From Bondarzewia mesenterica (lineage: Eukaryota; Basidiomycota; Agaricomycetes; Russulales; Bondarzewiaceae): 64,000 nt of DNA. The notes under the pieces are model-generated. The model searched no databases, was not told where the DNA came from, and saw only the letters and a program-made list of their open reading frames with translations. The stretch covers positions 1 to 64,000 of the forward strand of contig SGPL01000135.1 in assembly GCA_004802705.1 (NCBI GenBank), in the 5' to 3' direction. Shown piece after piece: positions 22,230 through 35,929 of the stretch. Positions within the stretch are counted from its first letter, which is position 1. Each line of letters opens with the position of its first letter. The position numbers and the translations under genes were made by a program.

Positions 22230-23700
22230 GCGTTATTGCCAGACTACAGACAACTTTAAGGTAGTTGTCGATGCAGAGATGAGAGACGACTTATAAGACT
22301 ACCTCAGGAGTGGCTGACACTGTAATTTAAAGTGGAAGCAAAGTGAGTGGAAGCAAAGTGGAAGGTTGGCATCGGAAGATGTTGCAGACAGGCAGACTAC
22401 ACCGCCATTCGGCACCGATCTCTTTTTGGCAGTCGGACAGGGATCTACGGAAATCGCCGCCCTGAGCTCTTCCAAATTGGGCTCAGAGATCTGTGGGATC
22501 CGAAATTGCCATATCGCTCGACCGTCGTCTGAGCGGGATGTCCTTAGATCTCGTCATTGACCTTGTAGTGTTCTCATGAGAGAGATCAGACATCATCATT
22601 AGGTGAGAACTGAGGGCAATCCGGCTGTCTGTTGCCTGAGTCTTTTTTTATATCTCTCATAATGCTCTATTCAAGCACGCACAATAGCACGAAAAATAAT
22701 GCATTTAATGCGGATATCATTCAAACAAAGTGTGTAAGTGCCATATGGGAGAATAAAGACATTGGGTAGTAATAGCAAAAAGAACGAAGTCGCAGGGTAA
22801 CATGGAAAATCAGAGTTCAGTAGTCACCGTGTCAAAGCGACACCCTCGGTATTAATGCGCCCATACTCGGTTTGATCGTTCTCGAGAATCTGTTTGAAAA
22901 CTCTGATAAAAAGAGCCTTTCACGATGCAAGCCCACCACGCGGCGGACCCGTACATCGACGAGCGCGAGCGCGGTGTTCCCCACTCTCAGGAAGCCCGCG
23001 GGGGTCCCATGGCCAGCAGCAACCAACAGTGCGTCGGGTTTCGCGACACCACGCTCGTGCTCGGCATCTGTTGCGCACACGTCGCTCGATGACCTGTCCC
23101 ATGCGAGCTCCCGTGAATACAAGCCACGCCAGCGGCCGTCCGTGTCGCACCTCCTGCACCACACTGATACGGACCCTGCTGATATGTTTGCGAAGGACGC
23201 TGTGGGGCATGGGAGGCCGGAGTTGGGTGGCAGAGTTGGACAAAAGTAAATGTCAATGCGTTCCATGTCCACGGCAGGATGGGGAATGAAGCTTACCATT
23301 GTGCCCTTGACGGATAAGATGGGTACATGCTAGGTGGCATGTTGTAAGTTATATTCATGGTGAGGGCATGACGTCTTTTGCACTCACCTTGCACACAGGC
23401 TGTCACCATGGCCAGTCCTCGGATGTCGCAGCAAGAACAACCATGATCAGTGAACAATTAGATTTGCTAATAACTCGCACCCGAGAACTCACCATGCTCA
23501 GTACATAAGTACTCTGAGGATGCTGAAGGGCGAAGCAGTAATGAGGACATCTGAAATGGAGATAATTAAGGGAAGGTGCTGAAAGGAGATGGAGGGTGAA
23601 TGCAAGAGAGAGCAGGCTGACTTTGCAAAAATTTCGGCAGTGACACGATGACTCAGAAATGGCGCAACCTCACGCCACAGCATGCNTTGAACGTTGAGGC
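22230..23700. other. Stretch without an assignable gene, with a GC-rich patch
   Basis: The left part is YIH1 promoter. At about 22,880-23,260 the sequence becomes GC-rich and both strands carry open frames of 80-155 codons that overlap one another. On the minus strand one frame reads KPDALLVAAGHGTPAGFLRV and VGNTALALVDVRVRR. I could not tie any of them to a family or find convincing exon borders, so no gene is called. It may be a remnant or a short lineage-specific gene. Confidence 0.35.
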
Positions 23701-26700
23701 CTTGAGGGTCGACGAGGGTCGAGCGCGGGGACTCTGTGTGATATCGACCATGAGAGCGTGAGTAGCTCGTCAAAGTCTCACCTCAATCTCACTCCGAAAA
23801 GATCTGGACGAGGCCTTGCCGTTCTCGGACATCGATTCTCATGGGACCTTTCTTTGATCTCCGACTCTGAGTGTCGGGCTGACCTCTTCCCAAAATGGCG
23901 GTGTAGGTACAGGTCTCATTTTGATCTACCATGGGAATTGTGACCTGGAGCATTGAAATCATGTTTTTGTGACGCCAATGGATTCAAGGTGTTCCGTTTG
24001 CGGCATTATACAGGGGTTGCCTGTATGGTCTTCTTCACGTCAGGGGTTTCGCTTTTTGACTCTTGCATATACTTCAGAGCTATAACCGTTATTGTCTATT
24101 GTCGAGTGCACACTATATTCTGTTTATTATCCTGATGGCGAAAAGGCAATCTTCAGTTGACTTGTCATCATTGCCGCGAAAGCGCGCGTTCGTTTCGGAC
24201 GTTACAGGTTTCTGCGATTGCGGTCATGGTCTGTGCAAACATATTCATGTTTTTGGCTCAGACTAAGTTTTGGTTGCAGCTAAACCTCCCGCCCTTTCTG
24301 CGAGGGCGGACTACTGTCCCATCTCGACCAATTCATTCTTGAAAATGACCCGTGTGACAGGTTTCAAGTTCATCCATTCATTTGGGGTAGGGGGTGACTG
24401 TGACAAGGGGATAATTTTATTCTCAGTCAAAGTTGTGTGACTTCGGCCACACTGTGTTAGGTGTGGGTCACAAAATTTTGTGACACTCACTAGATGACAA
24501 CTGTTAAATGATTTCATATAGGCTTAATGTGACTTGTGATACCCCCCAAGATTTTGTTTTGCCAGCACCCTTGTGATGTGTGATAAATAAATTAGTCAAA
24601 ATGGGACAGTATGACAACTATGAAGATATATATATTATAGCAATGATTTGCTCTAAGTTCCATCAATGTATATCATTGATATTAGTGATAATGTGACACT
24701 CTTCCTGCTCTAAATTTGAATGTAAATGAAAGCTCTTGCATAACTCAGTCACTATTGTCATGTATACCGCACACATACCACACCATGTCTTGTTGAGTGC
24801 TTTACAGACATGCTTTTCTCACTCTCTGCAATGTCTGTCTTATTCAGCCTAGATTGAAGGCTTAGCAGGCCCAGAGAACTCAGTACTGAGATGTTCTCCT
24901 CATCTTTAAGAACTGAGAAAGGAGACATGTGGAATACAAATAAAGGAATCAGGATGAAGGTTAAATTATTACACATGACTTGATTACTCACACAACTTTT
25001 TGGTCTTGCTCCCCACAGTGCTCGCACCATCCACCACATACAATGTATGCCCACCATGCCATGCATTATGCCTACCATCAGTCATCCTCAATATCATGAA
25101 CACCAAGCTTTGAGTACAAATTGGCATAATCACATAAAAGTTCATGTGTCTTATAATCATTCACATGTCTGATCTCTGTCTCCTCAGTTTTACACTTTTT
25201 CAGTCCTGCACATCTTTAGGTCAAGAATGAACTGCATTATCTAGAGGATGAGGGTGGTGAGCATGAATGAGTAGGTAATTCCACTCACTGAGTCAGTCAT
25301 TTTATGTTTAACCTAGATGTAGTGATGCTCTAGTTAATTACCTCCAGTGATGGTTACTTCATCCAACAGAGCCATAGAACCCTGTGCAAAAGAGCCTACA
25401 ATGACCTATATATTCATGAGCCTAAATATGAATATGAGTCTGATAAAAATAATGAGGCATAGCATACAGCAAAATACTCACGCTGTGATGACACCACTGA
25501 TGATATGTACAGTGAATATATCAAGTGTATTAACATAGGAGACAGGACTTGAATGATGGTAATGAGACTGGTGACTGCATGTGAGCAGAAGCCAATGACA
25601 GACCACTTGTATTCTAGGTGATAAAGTAGAGACATTCATATAATTCTACTGATGGCGATAGCAAGATTGATAATGATGCATGCTCATACCGCGTGAAGGT
25701 TGGTATTGAGCATAGACCCACTGATATACTTGTGATGCCTCTAGGGGGAGAAATAACACCTCAAAAGAGACCACAGGTAATGTGCAAGAGGGTGAGTCGA
25801 GTAGATGTCTGCTGTGAAGACACAAGTGTGTGAGTGGATGGGTATGAGAGATAAATAAGAGCATGTGATCAGGTGCAATATTAAAGCAATGTTCTGATAA
25901 AGGTGTGAAGTCAGTGCAATATTTATGGTCAAAGGTCCAAGATATTATAGAATGGGAGGATAAATAGGATATAGAGATAAAACATGGTGATAGAGGTAGG
26001 TGAGTGATGTCAATGAGATGAAGTCACTAAGATAATAATAAGTTGTAGCAATATTGAAGGTCACAGTAAGTCATAGCAAAGTCAAAGTCGCAGGTTGTAG
26101 GTTGCAGATCACAGTTTGTACTGGTAAAATGAGGTCTGAAGTCTAGAGACTGATCTGATATTTTGCAGAAACATATCATAGCTTATATACTAAGTGAGGA
26201 GTGGAGAAAAGAGACTGAAAGATATAGCGAACATCATACAATGAAGATAAAAAATAAACGAACAAGGGTGAAGTCAGAGTAGGAAGAATGGAATGAAAAT
26301 AGGAACAGGAACATTCAGTGACTGATAATCTAGTATCAGTTTAAAGGGAAGTGAAAGCATGTGAGATCAAAAGGTAAAAGGTAATCTATCGAACCCGATA
26401 GGCACCCTATGAAGTCTCTTAGAAATAACATGCGATAAAACATCAAAATGGAGGAGCGTGTACTCTGAGTGATATTAGATCAGAATGGGATGCAAGTGAT
26501 GTCACGGATGGTTGGCCAATCATACCAAAAGCCATCGAGCTGAACAGATAAGCTTCAGTGCTGCTCAGCATCATTAATCACAGAGATCTAACATGTAAAG
26601 AAGGTATAGAGCGCCGACAAGGAAAGGTCTCATGATCAGGTGTTGAAGCAGCTAAGATGAAGAGAAATTGCAAAAGATTGCACAAGATCAGAAAAGATCA

Positions 26701-29044
26701 CAACACATTATAAATGAATGAAAGCAGTGACATCTCTGGATTAAAAACTAGAAGGCAAAAATGATGGCCTACAGACATAGAGAGCAGGGGTGCTCATCAC
26801 CGCCATTGAAAGTAAGCTAGTAAAAGGAGAGAATGACCATGCTGAAAATAACATACCTCATGTTATATGGCTTATAAGCCAGTTGATCTGTACCCTATCT
26901 ATACTGATTGCCCAAGTAGATGATGATTGTGAGTGCAGCAATACCCCATATCATGGACAGTGCATTTTTGTATCAAAACAAGCCAGAGTGGGAAAAACTG
27001 ATGCAAGAAATCATGATCCACATGAGCAAGGTTGCAGTGATGACCCAGGTTATATCGCAAAGTTGATGTGGAGAGAAGTACAAATTGCATGGACCAACTG
27101 ATGTATCGATAATAAGACATACTGTGGACAGAATTGAACAGTGAGCACAACTAACAAGAGTATGAAAAGTAAGGATCAATGCACCTAAAAACAATGGATG
27201 CTGCTAGTGTTGCATTGGCATGGCATAAGCAAATGAGCCAAATATTGAATATTAAACTTTCCTCCTTTTGTTTATAAAACTCTAGTTATACTTGAGCAAA
27301 TGAAAGGCTTAGAAGTCAATATAATGTAGTGATATTGAGATGGATGTATGGTAAGTAGTGTGAATGAGCAAGTCATAGAGTCAGGAGCAATGCTTAGTAT
27401 ACAGACGAGAAGTTGGGCATTCTCATCAAGATGAGTCACACTTACACGTGCATGTGACACATTCAGTGAATAATGAGATCTGAGAAGTGGATGTGATATT
27501 TCAATTCAATTAGTTATACAAAGGAAATCAGTCATTGTTATGTTATTTAATCCACTCTGTCCAGCTTCACCAACAAACACATGCTGTTCACATTCAAATT
27601 CACTGCTATCTTGCCTCTCGAAGTCTTCTAAAATGCAATAGTATAAAGTACCACAACAAATGCACCTGTAGGTAGGTCAGTGTCACTGATTCTTAACAAA
27701 ATCACATATTCTAAGAAAGTGAAAGAAGTTGTACATGATTTAAGGAACCCACTCAAGCAATCAAATATGGNCACTAAATGATAAGGTTAATAGAAAGGCA
27801 TATGCGAGTGAAATATAGCATGAACCTNTAGCATGCACAGAAAGGTTGCTNATTATATTTNCATTTTGCTTNAGAGAATCTTGGTGTGGAGAAGAGATAG
27901 TATGGCTTAATCATGAGGTTGTACAAATAAAGTGAGAGGGAAAGTTNACAATGAGTCGTCCTACACAAAAACATGCNAGACAANATTGTATAGATTTGAA
28001 GTAAAGAATCGATGAGGATCAACTATAGTGGGGTTGTAAATGATGCCCTNAGACTTCATCTTNATCAAAGTTTGTAGTGCTCTGATATAGATACAAATAT
28101 ATTAGCATTATAAATTAAATGTGATGAGTCACACATATGAAGTANCAGAAGCTGTAAAGTTAAGGAGGAGAGTTTCGATATTAATATTATGAAAGGATTG
28201 GAACAGTGAGTTCCAAGTAACCNTCTTCTNTAAGTCTCTTTTCTAAATGTTGCNAAAATNAAAGAAATGAATTAGAGCATATTAAATGATCACCTATGAA
28301 GCTAGATTTTAACAATAACCCTATGCAACTGATTACTGGCATAGTACTAGCAGAGGAACTGGCCACGGAAGCTGCAGTTAATGCTATCTCTNATATCATA
28401 GAATGCACCCTGTATATGCCAAGGAGATAAAATAAAATGAAATAATAATGTAACAGAAGATACTTATAGATCTTCATGTNACTACATATGCTCAACATCT
28501 GGCCGCTCAGAAGACTTAGAAGAAATTGATGATANAGTTCTTTACATGATGTATTTANTAAGATAANATATCATAAATGTTGCTGTTTACTCACCCGCTA
28601 TAGTCAAGAAGATNTGCANGAGTCCTCTACCTTTCTGAGTTTATCGCCAAGTCAATACTATTATTGACAGCGATATNTTCTTGACATGTTAAAGATATCA
28701 GTGTCCTGAGCAATATCAAAATGTGCATTCTCTGAAAACAAAACCAACTTATGTGGGTAGAGGATATGTAGCACTCGAAGAAGGTGATTTNAAATGCTTG
28801 AAACTGTATTTATATAGAAGATGAATNAATGAGTCAAAAAAAATGCANAAATCANGTAAACTAGATGTGCTAATCTCATTCTAGCAAGAACTNAATNTTC
28901 TGTGAGCTTTGAAACACAATTAGCTTACTGATGACATTTGATACTAGATCATGGTTGATCAATTATTGACTAGGGAAAGCAATAAAGTACTGTGAGTTGA
29001 CTAGACTTTAAGAATAGTGTAGAACTATAACAAAAAAAAAAAAC

Positions 29045-32000
29045 TCACAGGTCTNGAGGGGGCATATGTTCCTTTGTATCAGTTCTGTCTGATAGGGCAG
29101 GCAGCATCTCTTCACTTAGACTATGATGCAAAACATCAGCAATATAAAAGTCTGTCAGGTGATAGGCAATTNGAAACAACATATATTCCTGAGCCAAAAC
29201 CATGCCACTCTTTGTACTCCTCATTATCTTCCACACCANAAGCTATATCAGCCTCGATATTCTTACATTGTAATTAACATTTTTTCAACATTCTCTTTCG
29301 CTTATCCATGGTTTTCCTCCTGTTGTTTTNCATGTATAAAAATTGCATTAGCTAGTGAACATAAAGAATATCGCTTGACACTTACTTTCTTCTNGTTAAG
29401 GATAACAAAGTTNGTTCNCCACCATTCTTAAACTGAGATAGCCTAAAGCATCAGCCACGATCAGTGGTAANAATATATCTCATCAGTTTTCTCATTGGTT
29501 TAGAACCTACAGTGTAACATTTCACTCGAAAGTNNTGCAAAAATGATAATCAATAGAAAAAACATTTAATATCTATTTGACTACATACAATTTGATAGTA
29601 NGTGATNGCCTGAGGNAAAACATAATAAAATAATTAGAGAATGTATAGAATGATATCAGTNAGAGCTTACAGNAAAACTCCTGAACTTGAAGTCTGTTTT
29701 GAAGGTGGCGTGAGATCAGTTGTAACATCAGGTGAACATCTTCATTATNAAAAAGAGAATAAAATTAGCTTGAATTTACCTCAGTTATAAAATTTATGAG
29801 CTCATCATGTAGTATTACAAGCAGGTTTTACTTTCATGCTTTTCAAAAAACAGTGAGCTAATGAAGAATACAATAAAGTGATGGACTCACCGTGAAGTCC
29901 TCCTCTTGNATGCAGTGGCACACTTTTGAGGTGGTATGACAGGTGCAAGATGAGNTATGGAAATAAGCTGAACTACTGCATGAAGTATGACTTTGTGCAA
30001 ATAAAGATGATTCTGCAATACAGCAATATATAAAGACAAATAAGCAAAAACTAGACTNGGCGAGCTACTTACCTTCTCNTACACAAGATGTAAAAAATTA
30101 TCATAGATTCAGATATCTACCATNGCAATGTGCANAGCACAAAGAACTCGAATTGCCTAGACAATAAATCTATCTGAGCATATGGACATCTGAGGGAAAA
30201 AAGAAACAGATTGGCTAACATTAAAATACTTTGTAAGTAACTGCTGTACCAGACACAACGAGACTAACATTACCTAGTGTCCAGTAATTCTTCATTACTC
30301 CATACATGGCATGAGATATCAAACATCGAGTGATAATGAATGCCTCGAACATAAGTTTTCAAGAGGCCATGCCACCTAGAGGCTAGAGCAGATACTAATG
30401 TGGTACTCACCGTATAATAGTTCCATTTGCTAAAATTAGAACATAAAAGATAAACAAAAATGGACGAGAGACTCACAGTATTATTTGCTTGTCCTCTGCC
30501 TCNTNACTTTTTATTATTTTCTTATCCTCTGTGTCTTGTTCTCCCATGTCATCAGATGGNGCTTGTCTCTGACAATACTACATGAGTGCACATAGTAAGT
30601 TCAGTGTGTGATACATTCATAGATGAAATACTGACATTACCACAAATATACCACAGGGATGACTCTTAAAGAAGTGATTCACACTCACAAGTCTGAGCTT
30701 AAAAATGNAGACNATATAAATAAAAAATTNCACCTTACATAGAAGGCCAATATTNNTATATTCACTATCCTGATATAGCATGAAGTTAGTTTAACAATCT
30801 CATATGAACAAAAATAGCAGTATACCAGATACACTTGCATTTCTAGAGTTGGCAGCAATTGCCANTAGTTANTGTATAATAAACGTGAGACAGATAAAGC
30901 AATCTTCTATCTGCAAGGATATCTCTTCAACTACTTTTTACCTCCTATTGTTTGTAAAAATCAGTAAGTCTTTATGATTAATGACATAAGGGTATTTACA
31001 NAAAATCAATTCTAAGACTGGTCAGCCATGCANGATGAACATCGCAAGAGGTCATACTAGCCAGTCCAGAGGTTGAAGAATTTATGAATGAAGCTAACAA
31101 CATTCTTCAGATTTTAGANATGATGGGCANAANACTGATTGCTAGATCNATGTGTTCATGGAAACCATGATTTATTGACANGGAAGTGCTACTTAGTTTC
31201 AGCAATCAATACTTCACATTATTTACTTNGGGCATTACAGCAGATTCTTATATTATCCCAGAGGACATTGACCCTTATAGAATTCTAACAAATGTGTATG
31301 TTACTGGGCAATACACAACGGACANCATGGTGGACTACTGTGAATGGGTAATCCAAACTGATAGTTNAGTGAAGTATAAAACTCACCTTACTCTGTTTNT
31401 TTCATACTAATTAGACAATGATATTAGATTCATCAGTNTCATACTGGATGTCTTCTGAAAAGGGCAATTGGTTGAACTCAGAGTAATGTTCTGCACATAT
31501 TCTAGAATGAGAGGAAGGTTCAACTTTGTTTGTCGACTGCACTCAGTATGNATCATAGATCAACAGTTCAAAGAGATAAAAATTTACACTCACNCTTCAT
31601 NTTTTTTTAACTGAAGAGATATCACCAAAAACTATATTCAATTGATATCTGCATGCTTGTAAAAATGACAAAATGAAGGAGTGAGTATATTGCTAANGAG
31701 GAGCATTTTGAGAAGTGATCAAGAGAGAGAGAGTCAAGTGATAACAAAGTCATTAAGAAAAGAGNNTCACAAGAACACAATATGCAGGTCAAGCAGCAGT
31801 AGAGAGATTGTTTGTATAAAGATACAAGTCCATTNTATTATAGTAGATTAACAGTAGTTCCCATTGTGGTATTTCTNAACTCACCAGATACACATTTTAT
31901 CATAGTGTACACTGATCNTAGCNCCATTTGCATNAATCTCTGAATATAGACCTCAGAATTATATCTCATAGGCTAGAACATTTAATTGTGGTTACAATGN

Positions 32001-32867
32001 CTTGCTACTGCATCTCACATTCATTCAAAAGTTCATTCTACACTGTCTTNAAAAATTTGATTCTCTGTTGTGCTGCAGANANCAATTTATCTGCATAACC
32101 TACTATGGATTCATGGCATGAGGTGGGTGTATAAATATTCTGTGTAGCAAATTATTGAACTTTNATCATCAATCAAAGAGCATTGAGACTGCTTCTGTCT
32201 ACCTTNGGTGGAAATCCTTGACTACCACAAGAGGCTTTTAGATCAAGCAACGACTTTTAGGAGCAAACTCACAAANAGCACGATGATCACTACCTACATT
32301 TAGCAAACCACTCACCAAGGTAATGTGTTCATTTTGATGACTGATTGCTAGATACTTGACAACAAAGACCATATAGGANCAGTTTAACAGTATCATTAAT
32401 GCAAGAGTTTCTCTTTACCTAGCTGAAGCTACACNCGAAATCTGCATTGCAAAGAAGATGTTGGTAGAGTTAAGGCTGAACGAAAGCCTCATGNTCATAA
32501 TGGCATATCGACAAAAGATTCAGGCTATTAGGTCAAAGCTGGTTGAAGCAGAGATAGATGTTAGACAGATACGAGTGATANNAGAATAAAATGGATACTA
32601 CTTACCCCCTAATCTCACTTGTCCTTTATTATCAACTGGTGTAATATCCCATTCTACCACATCAGCCAATGGACTTTTCTTAATATCCTCATCTTTGTTA
32701 TCACTGTACATGACACTTTCAGTCTTAGATGAGGTGCAACTAATTATGATNAAAATGAAAGAAGATCTAGAAGATCTAGAACTGTTGCACGATAGAGAAC
32801 AAAGTAACAATGAAGGTTCAATACTGAGAGAGCTCATGTTNANCGCTGACATATAGTCAAGACTCAA
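29045..32867 (-). pseudogene. Possible remnants of a decayed multi-intron gene
   Basis: Short protein-like stretches on the minus strand end exactly at donor-like gtgagt/gtaagt signals. Examples: 29045-29236 (ends EEMLPALSDRTDTKEHMPP), 29887-30084 (LAPVIPPQKCATA), 30270-30476 (RGIHYHSMFDISCHVWSNEE) and 32598-32867 (SPLADVVEWDITPVDNKG, ending RLGGK before gtaagtag). Complement donor signals (actcac or acttac) recur through the whole block. The fragments do not join into one frame, and stops and Ns interrupt them. They could come from a spliced host or transposon gene. I recognise no family. A plus-strand fragment at 31186-31410 (YIIPEDIDPYRILTNVYVTG) may belong to another gene. Confidence 0.25.
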
Positions 32868-33429
32868 TAAGTATCACCCAACTTAACATCCCAGTCCATT
32901 ATCATCATCTTCCTCACTACTACTTTCCTCGTCAGCCCACCTCACTATACTCACTTTNTGTTATTTGACATGACTTTATTGTTCTNATATAGCTGCAGAT
33001 CACATTTTGCTTGATACTTACTTGATATCTCTTACTGATGTATTTTATATATTTCNATCAATCTCAGAATATGCAATGGTTTTTTTTTTGTTTTTTAAAC
33101 ACTAAATTGTAATTTGAGTGANTATNTGTGAATGTGACTACTAATGACAAGGGAGGGAGATCCAAACTAATATCATGGAGCACAAAGCCTTAACTATGGT
33201 GTAGTCTATGCATTTCTAGGTGCTACTGAGCAATACAGATGTAGCATAANGCTAGTNCATGAAAAGACACTTTTTTGATAAATTAGGCATGCAAGNAATG
33301 CAACAGCATCTGCACGCTATGCTCATTCTNTTTTGCTGAAGCAATATGAATGAAAAAACACCTCAATAACTNAGAAAAACTTACTATAGTTGGTNATAAG
33401 CACCAAGTCCTATGAGTCACACCATATCN

Positions 33430-34075
33430 AGATGCATTAGGTGAGGGTGAATCTCAGTGTTTTAAAATNGCNGGGTTTGGGACCTGCTAACTGAACATTC
33501 AGCCTCATCGTGTCAAAATGATNGTGTTCAGGATGTACTGTATGAGTGTGAGGCCTCACTGTCTTAAACTTATAGACTTAGGATANTGAGAGTGAGAATG
33601 AGTCTCCACTATGTCAAAATGGCAGCAGTGGAGACATAATGAGTGATAGCGAACTTCTGCCATGTCAAAATAGCAGCAGTAGGGACATGGTAGGTGGCAG
33701 CAAACTCCTNCCATGTTAAAACAGTAGCCTAAGGATGATATGCATAAAGTNGAAGGCNTGTCATGTCAAAACACAGAAATCATAGTTCTGTGTGAGTGCA
33801 AAGCTCATCGTGCTGAAATGATGAGGCTANAGATAAGATGGGCAAGCATAGAATCCTTTNAGTTGAAACCACATGACTGAGGATGAGGTAAATAAGCACA
33901 AAATGATGAGGCTGAGGGCATGCTAGATTAGCATAATGCCCTATCATGCTGAAATGATAGGGCCCATGATGGGATGGATGAGCACAAACCTAAGGCATGC
34001 TGAAATGATGGGGCTAGAGATATACTAGGGGTAAAATGAATGCCACTGTGTCAATCAAAACAGTGAGCTGGAGAT
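33430..34075. repeat. Degenerate minisatellite array, about 60-bp unit
   Basis: Tandem units built around catgtcaaaat/catgctgaaat followed by gatg/gcag...gg..gatg...tgag. They recur roughly every 55-65 bases, for example near 33600, 33660, 33715, 33965 and 34000. The word set (ATGCC, AAATGATGGGGC, GAGCA) is shared with the array at 35.9-36.8 kb, so both probably descend from one repeat. Confidence 0.6.
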
Positions 34076-34336
34076 GTATTATTATGATTTTTTGTTTGAG
34101 TTTTTGAGTGGTGGGTGGCAGATAGAGCGGTCTGAGTCAGAATGTAGTTCAACTACAATTATGAAGACTAGAGAACTTACCAATAAATTGAATCACTAGT
34201 TAACCGGTGAATGGTAACTACAAAAGTGCATCAACAACGATTTTTTACTGACTACGACTGGATTATAAGGAATTGTAGTCACTTTTGTAGTAGACTATGT
34301 GTATAAATTCCATGTAGAAAATTTAGGGTAAAAGAA

Positions 34337-34358
34337 TGATTTCCTTTTAAGGAAATCA
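34337..34358. repeat. Near-perfect palindrome
   Basis: Arms TGATTTCCTT and AAGGAAATCA pair over 10 bp around a TT centre, followed by ATAACTTG. Similar words occur at 37343, 38347 and 38606, so this is probably one copy of a short dispersed palindromic repeat. Confidence 0.65.
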
Positions 34359-35929
34359 TAACTTGATACTAATATTTTTACTTTAAGATAAATCTGATGT
34401 TTATTTGCTATAGTAAATAGCTGATCTTTTGTCAGCCACTCAACTATATTCATTAATGGAATATTAGCAATAATAAATGCAGATTTTGAACCAAACTCTG
34501 CCGCTAATGATGAAGAACAATACTTAAAAAACATAAACTTCTCGCTTTGATTATGTTGACTAGATGTACACATTTCTGCAATGTAAGGCTTTAATTCTTC
34601 ATATACTCAACTATATTTTCACCTTTTTTTTATTTAAAATAGCTCATTTAATTTGNTTTTTTTGTATCTAATTTTATACTTTTTTTTATCTCTTTCTTGA
34701 CATTAATATTACAAAGTAGTTTATAACCAAACAATGTGATCAACAATCATGATGTGATATATTTGAATATTTGAGCAAGTAATGTATGATATGTATATTA
34801 ATTGCATTGCACACGCTCAATACATAACCTTGCACACATAATTTTTATATACAAAGATGTAAGAGATGCTGTATTCATGAAAGTCAAAGATATATCACTT
34901 TCATTGAGATATTTTAAATCTACATATGCATAATAATTAGTGCACATTTTTGTGATACAAATGGTGATTAATATTATATAAATTATTTCTTTGTATGTCT
35001 TTTCTTTATATGTCTTTTCTTTGTACGCCTTTTAGTTTTGCTTCTGTATAGTCTTTTGATGAAGTGATAGTTTCAACTAATTTGTGTGCTTTCTATGCTG
35101 ATAGTTACACCATGATATCCCTTTGAATAACTTAATGTAGCTTTTGCCTTTATTCATATGCTTTCTAGCATAGTGAACAAAAAATTAAATATAAATATAA
35201 AGAAAAATACCAAAAATAGTATTTAAATCTAGAGCATGCCAATAATCTTAAATTTAACCTACAGAATATGGTAGACTCACTAAAAGAAACATGCAAGTGG
35301 GCTGCAGGGATAAAGCAGGGATGTATTGTATAAACAGCTGTTTCTGCTTTGAATTAGAACTTTGTGCAAAAGAAATAGTGGTACAATATATACCAAAATA
35401 TCCACCATTCTATTCATGCCCTGCCAGCAATTTTTTTTTGCAGTTGACAATGGCCATAAAAAGGCCTTGAAGCAAGCTATATAGCTGCAGAGTCTACAAC
35501 AAAAAATGACATAAAATTGATATAATAGACAAAAAATACTCACTATGGCTGAAGTAAGCCCTTTTATAGCAGATGATGTACAATCTGTTATAGTTGTGAG
35601 GAAGAAATTGAGTGTGAGCTTGTGGAGTGCAATAGTGAATATGGTAGTCAAGTAGAGAGACACAATGCAGTGTCATAACCATTTACTTATATTGCTGAGT
35701 CATCATTTTACTGTGATGGAACAAAGCTTAATGTGAGCAATACATGACACTGTCGTGATAAAAAACACTTTTCTGTATGCATGTATAGCATAAGTACAAT
35801 AGAGAAATAACTAAAAAGAAGTACATATGTACAGATTGTAAGCTATAAGTTTGTAAACTCATGTACTTTGCCTTCAAGATCACTCTGTCTACTCTGTCTA
35901 CTCTCACTGCCAATCACAATGACAATAGT

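Noticed and set aside
24000..33000. Transposase or reverse transcriptase genes in the AT-rich block
   Set aside because: I searched by eye for YxDD, DDE-like spacing and terminal repeats and found none that could be defended.
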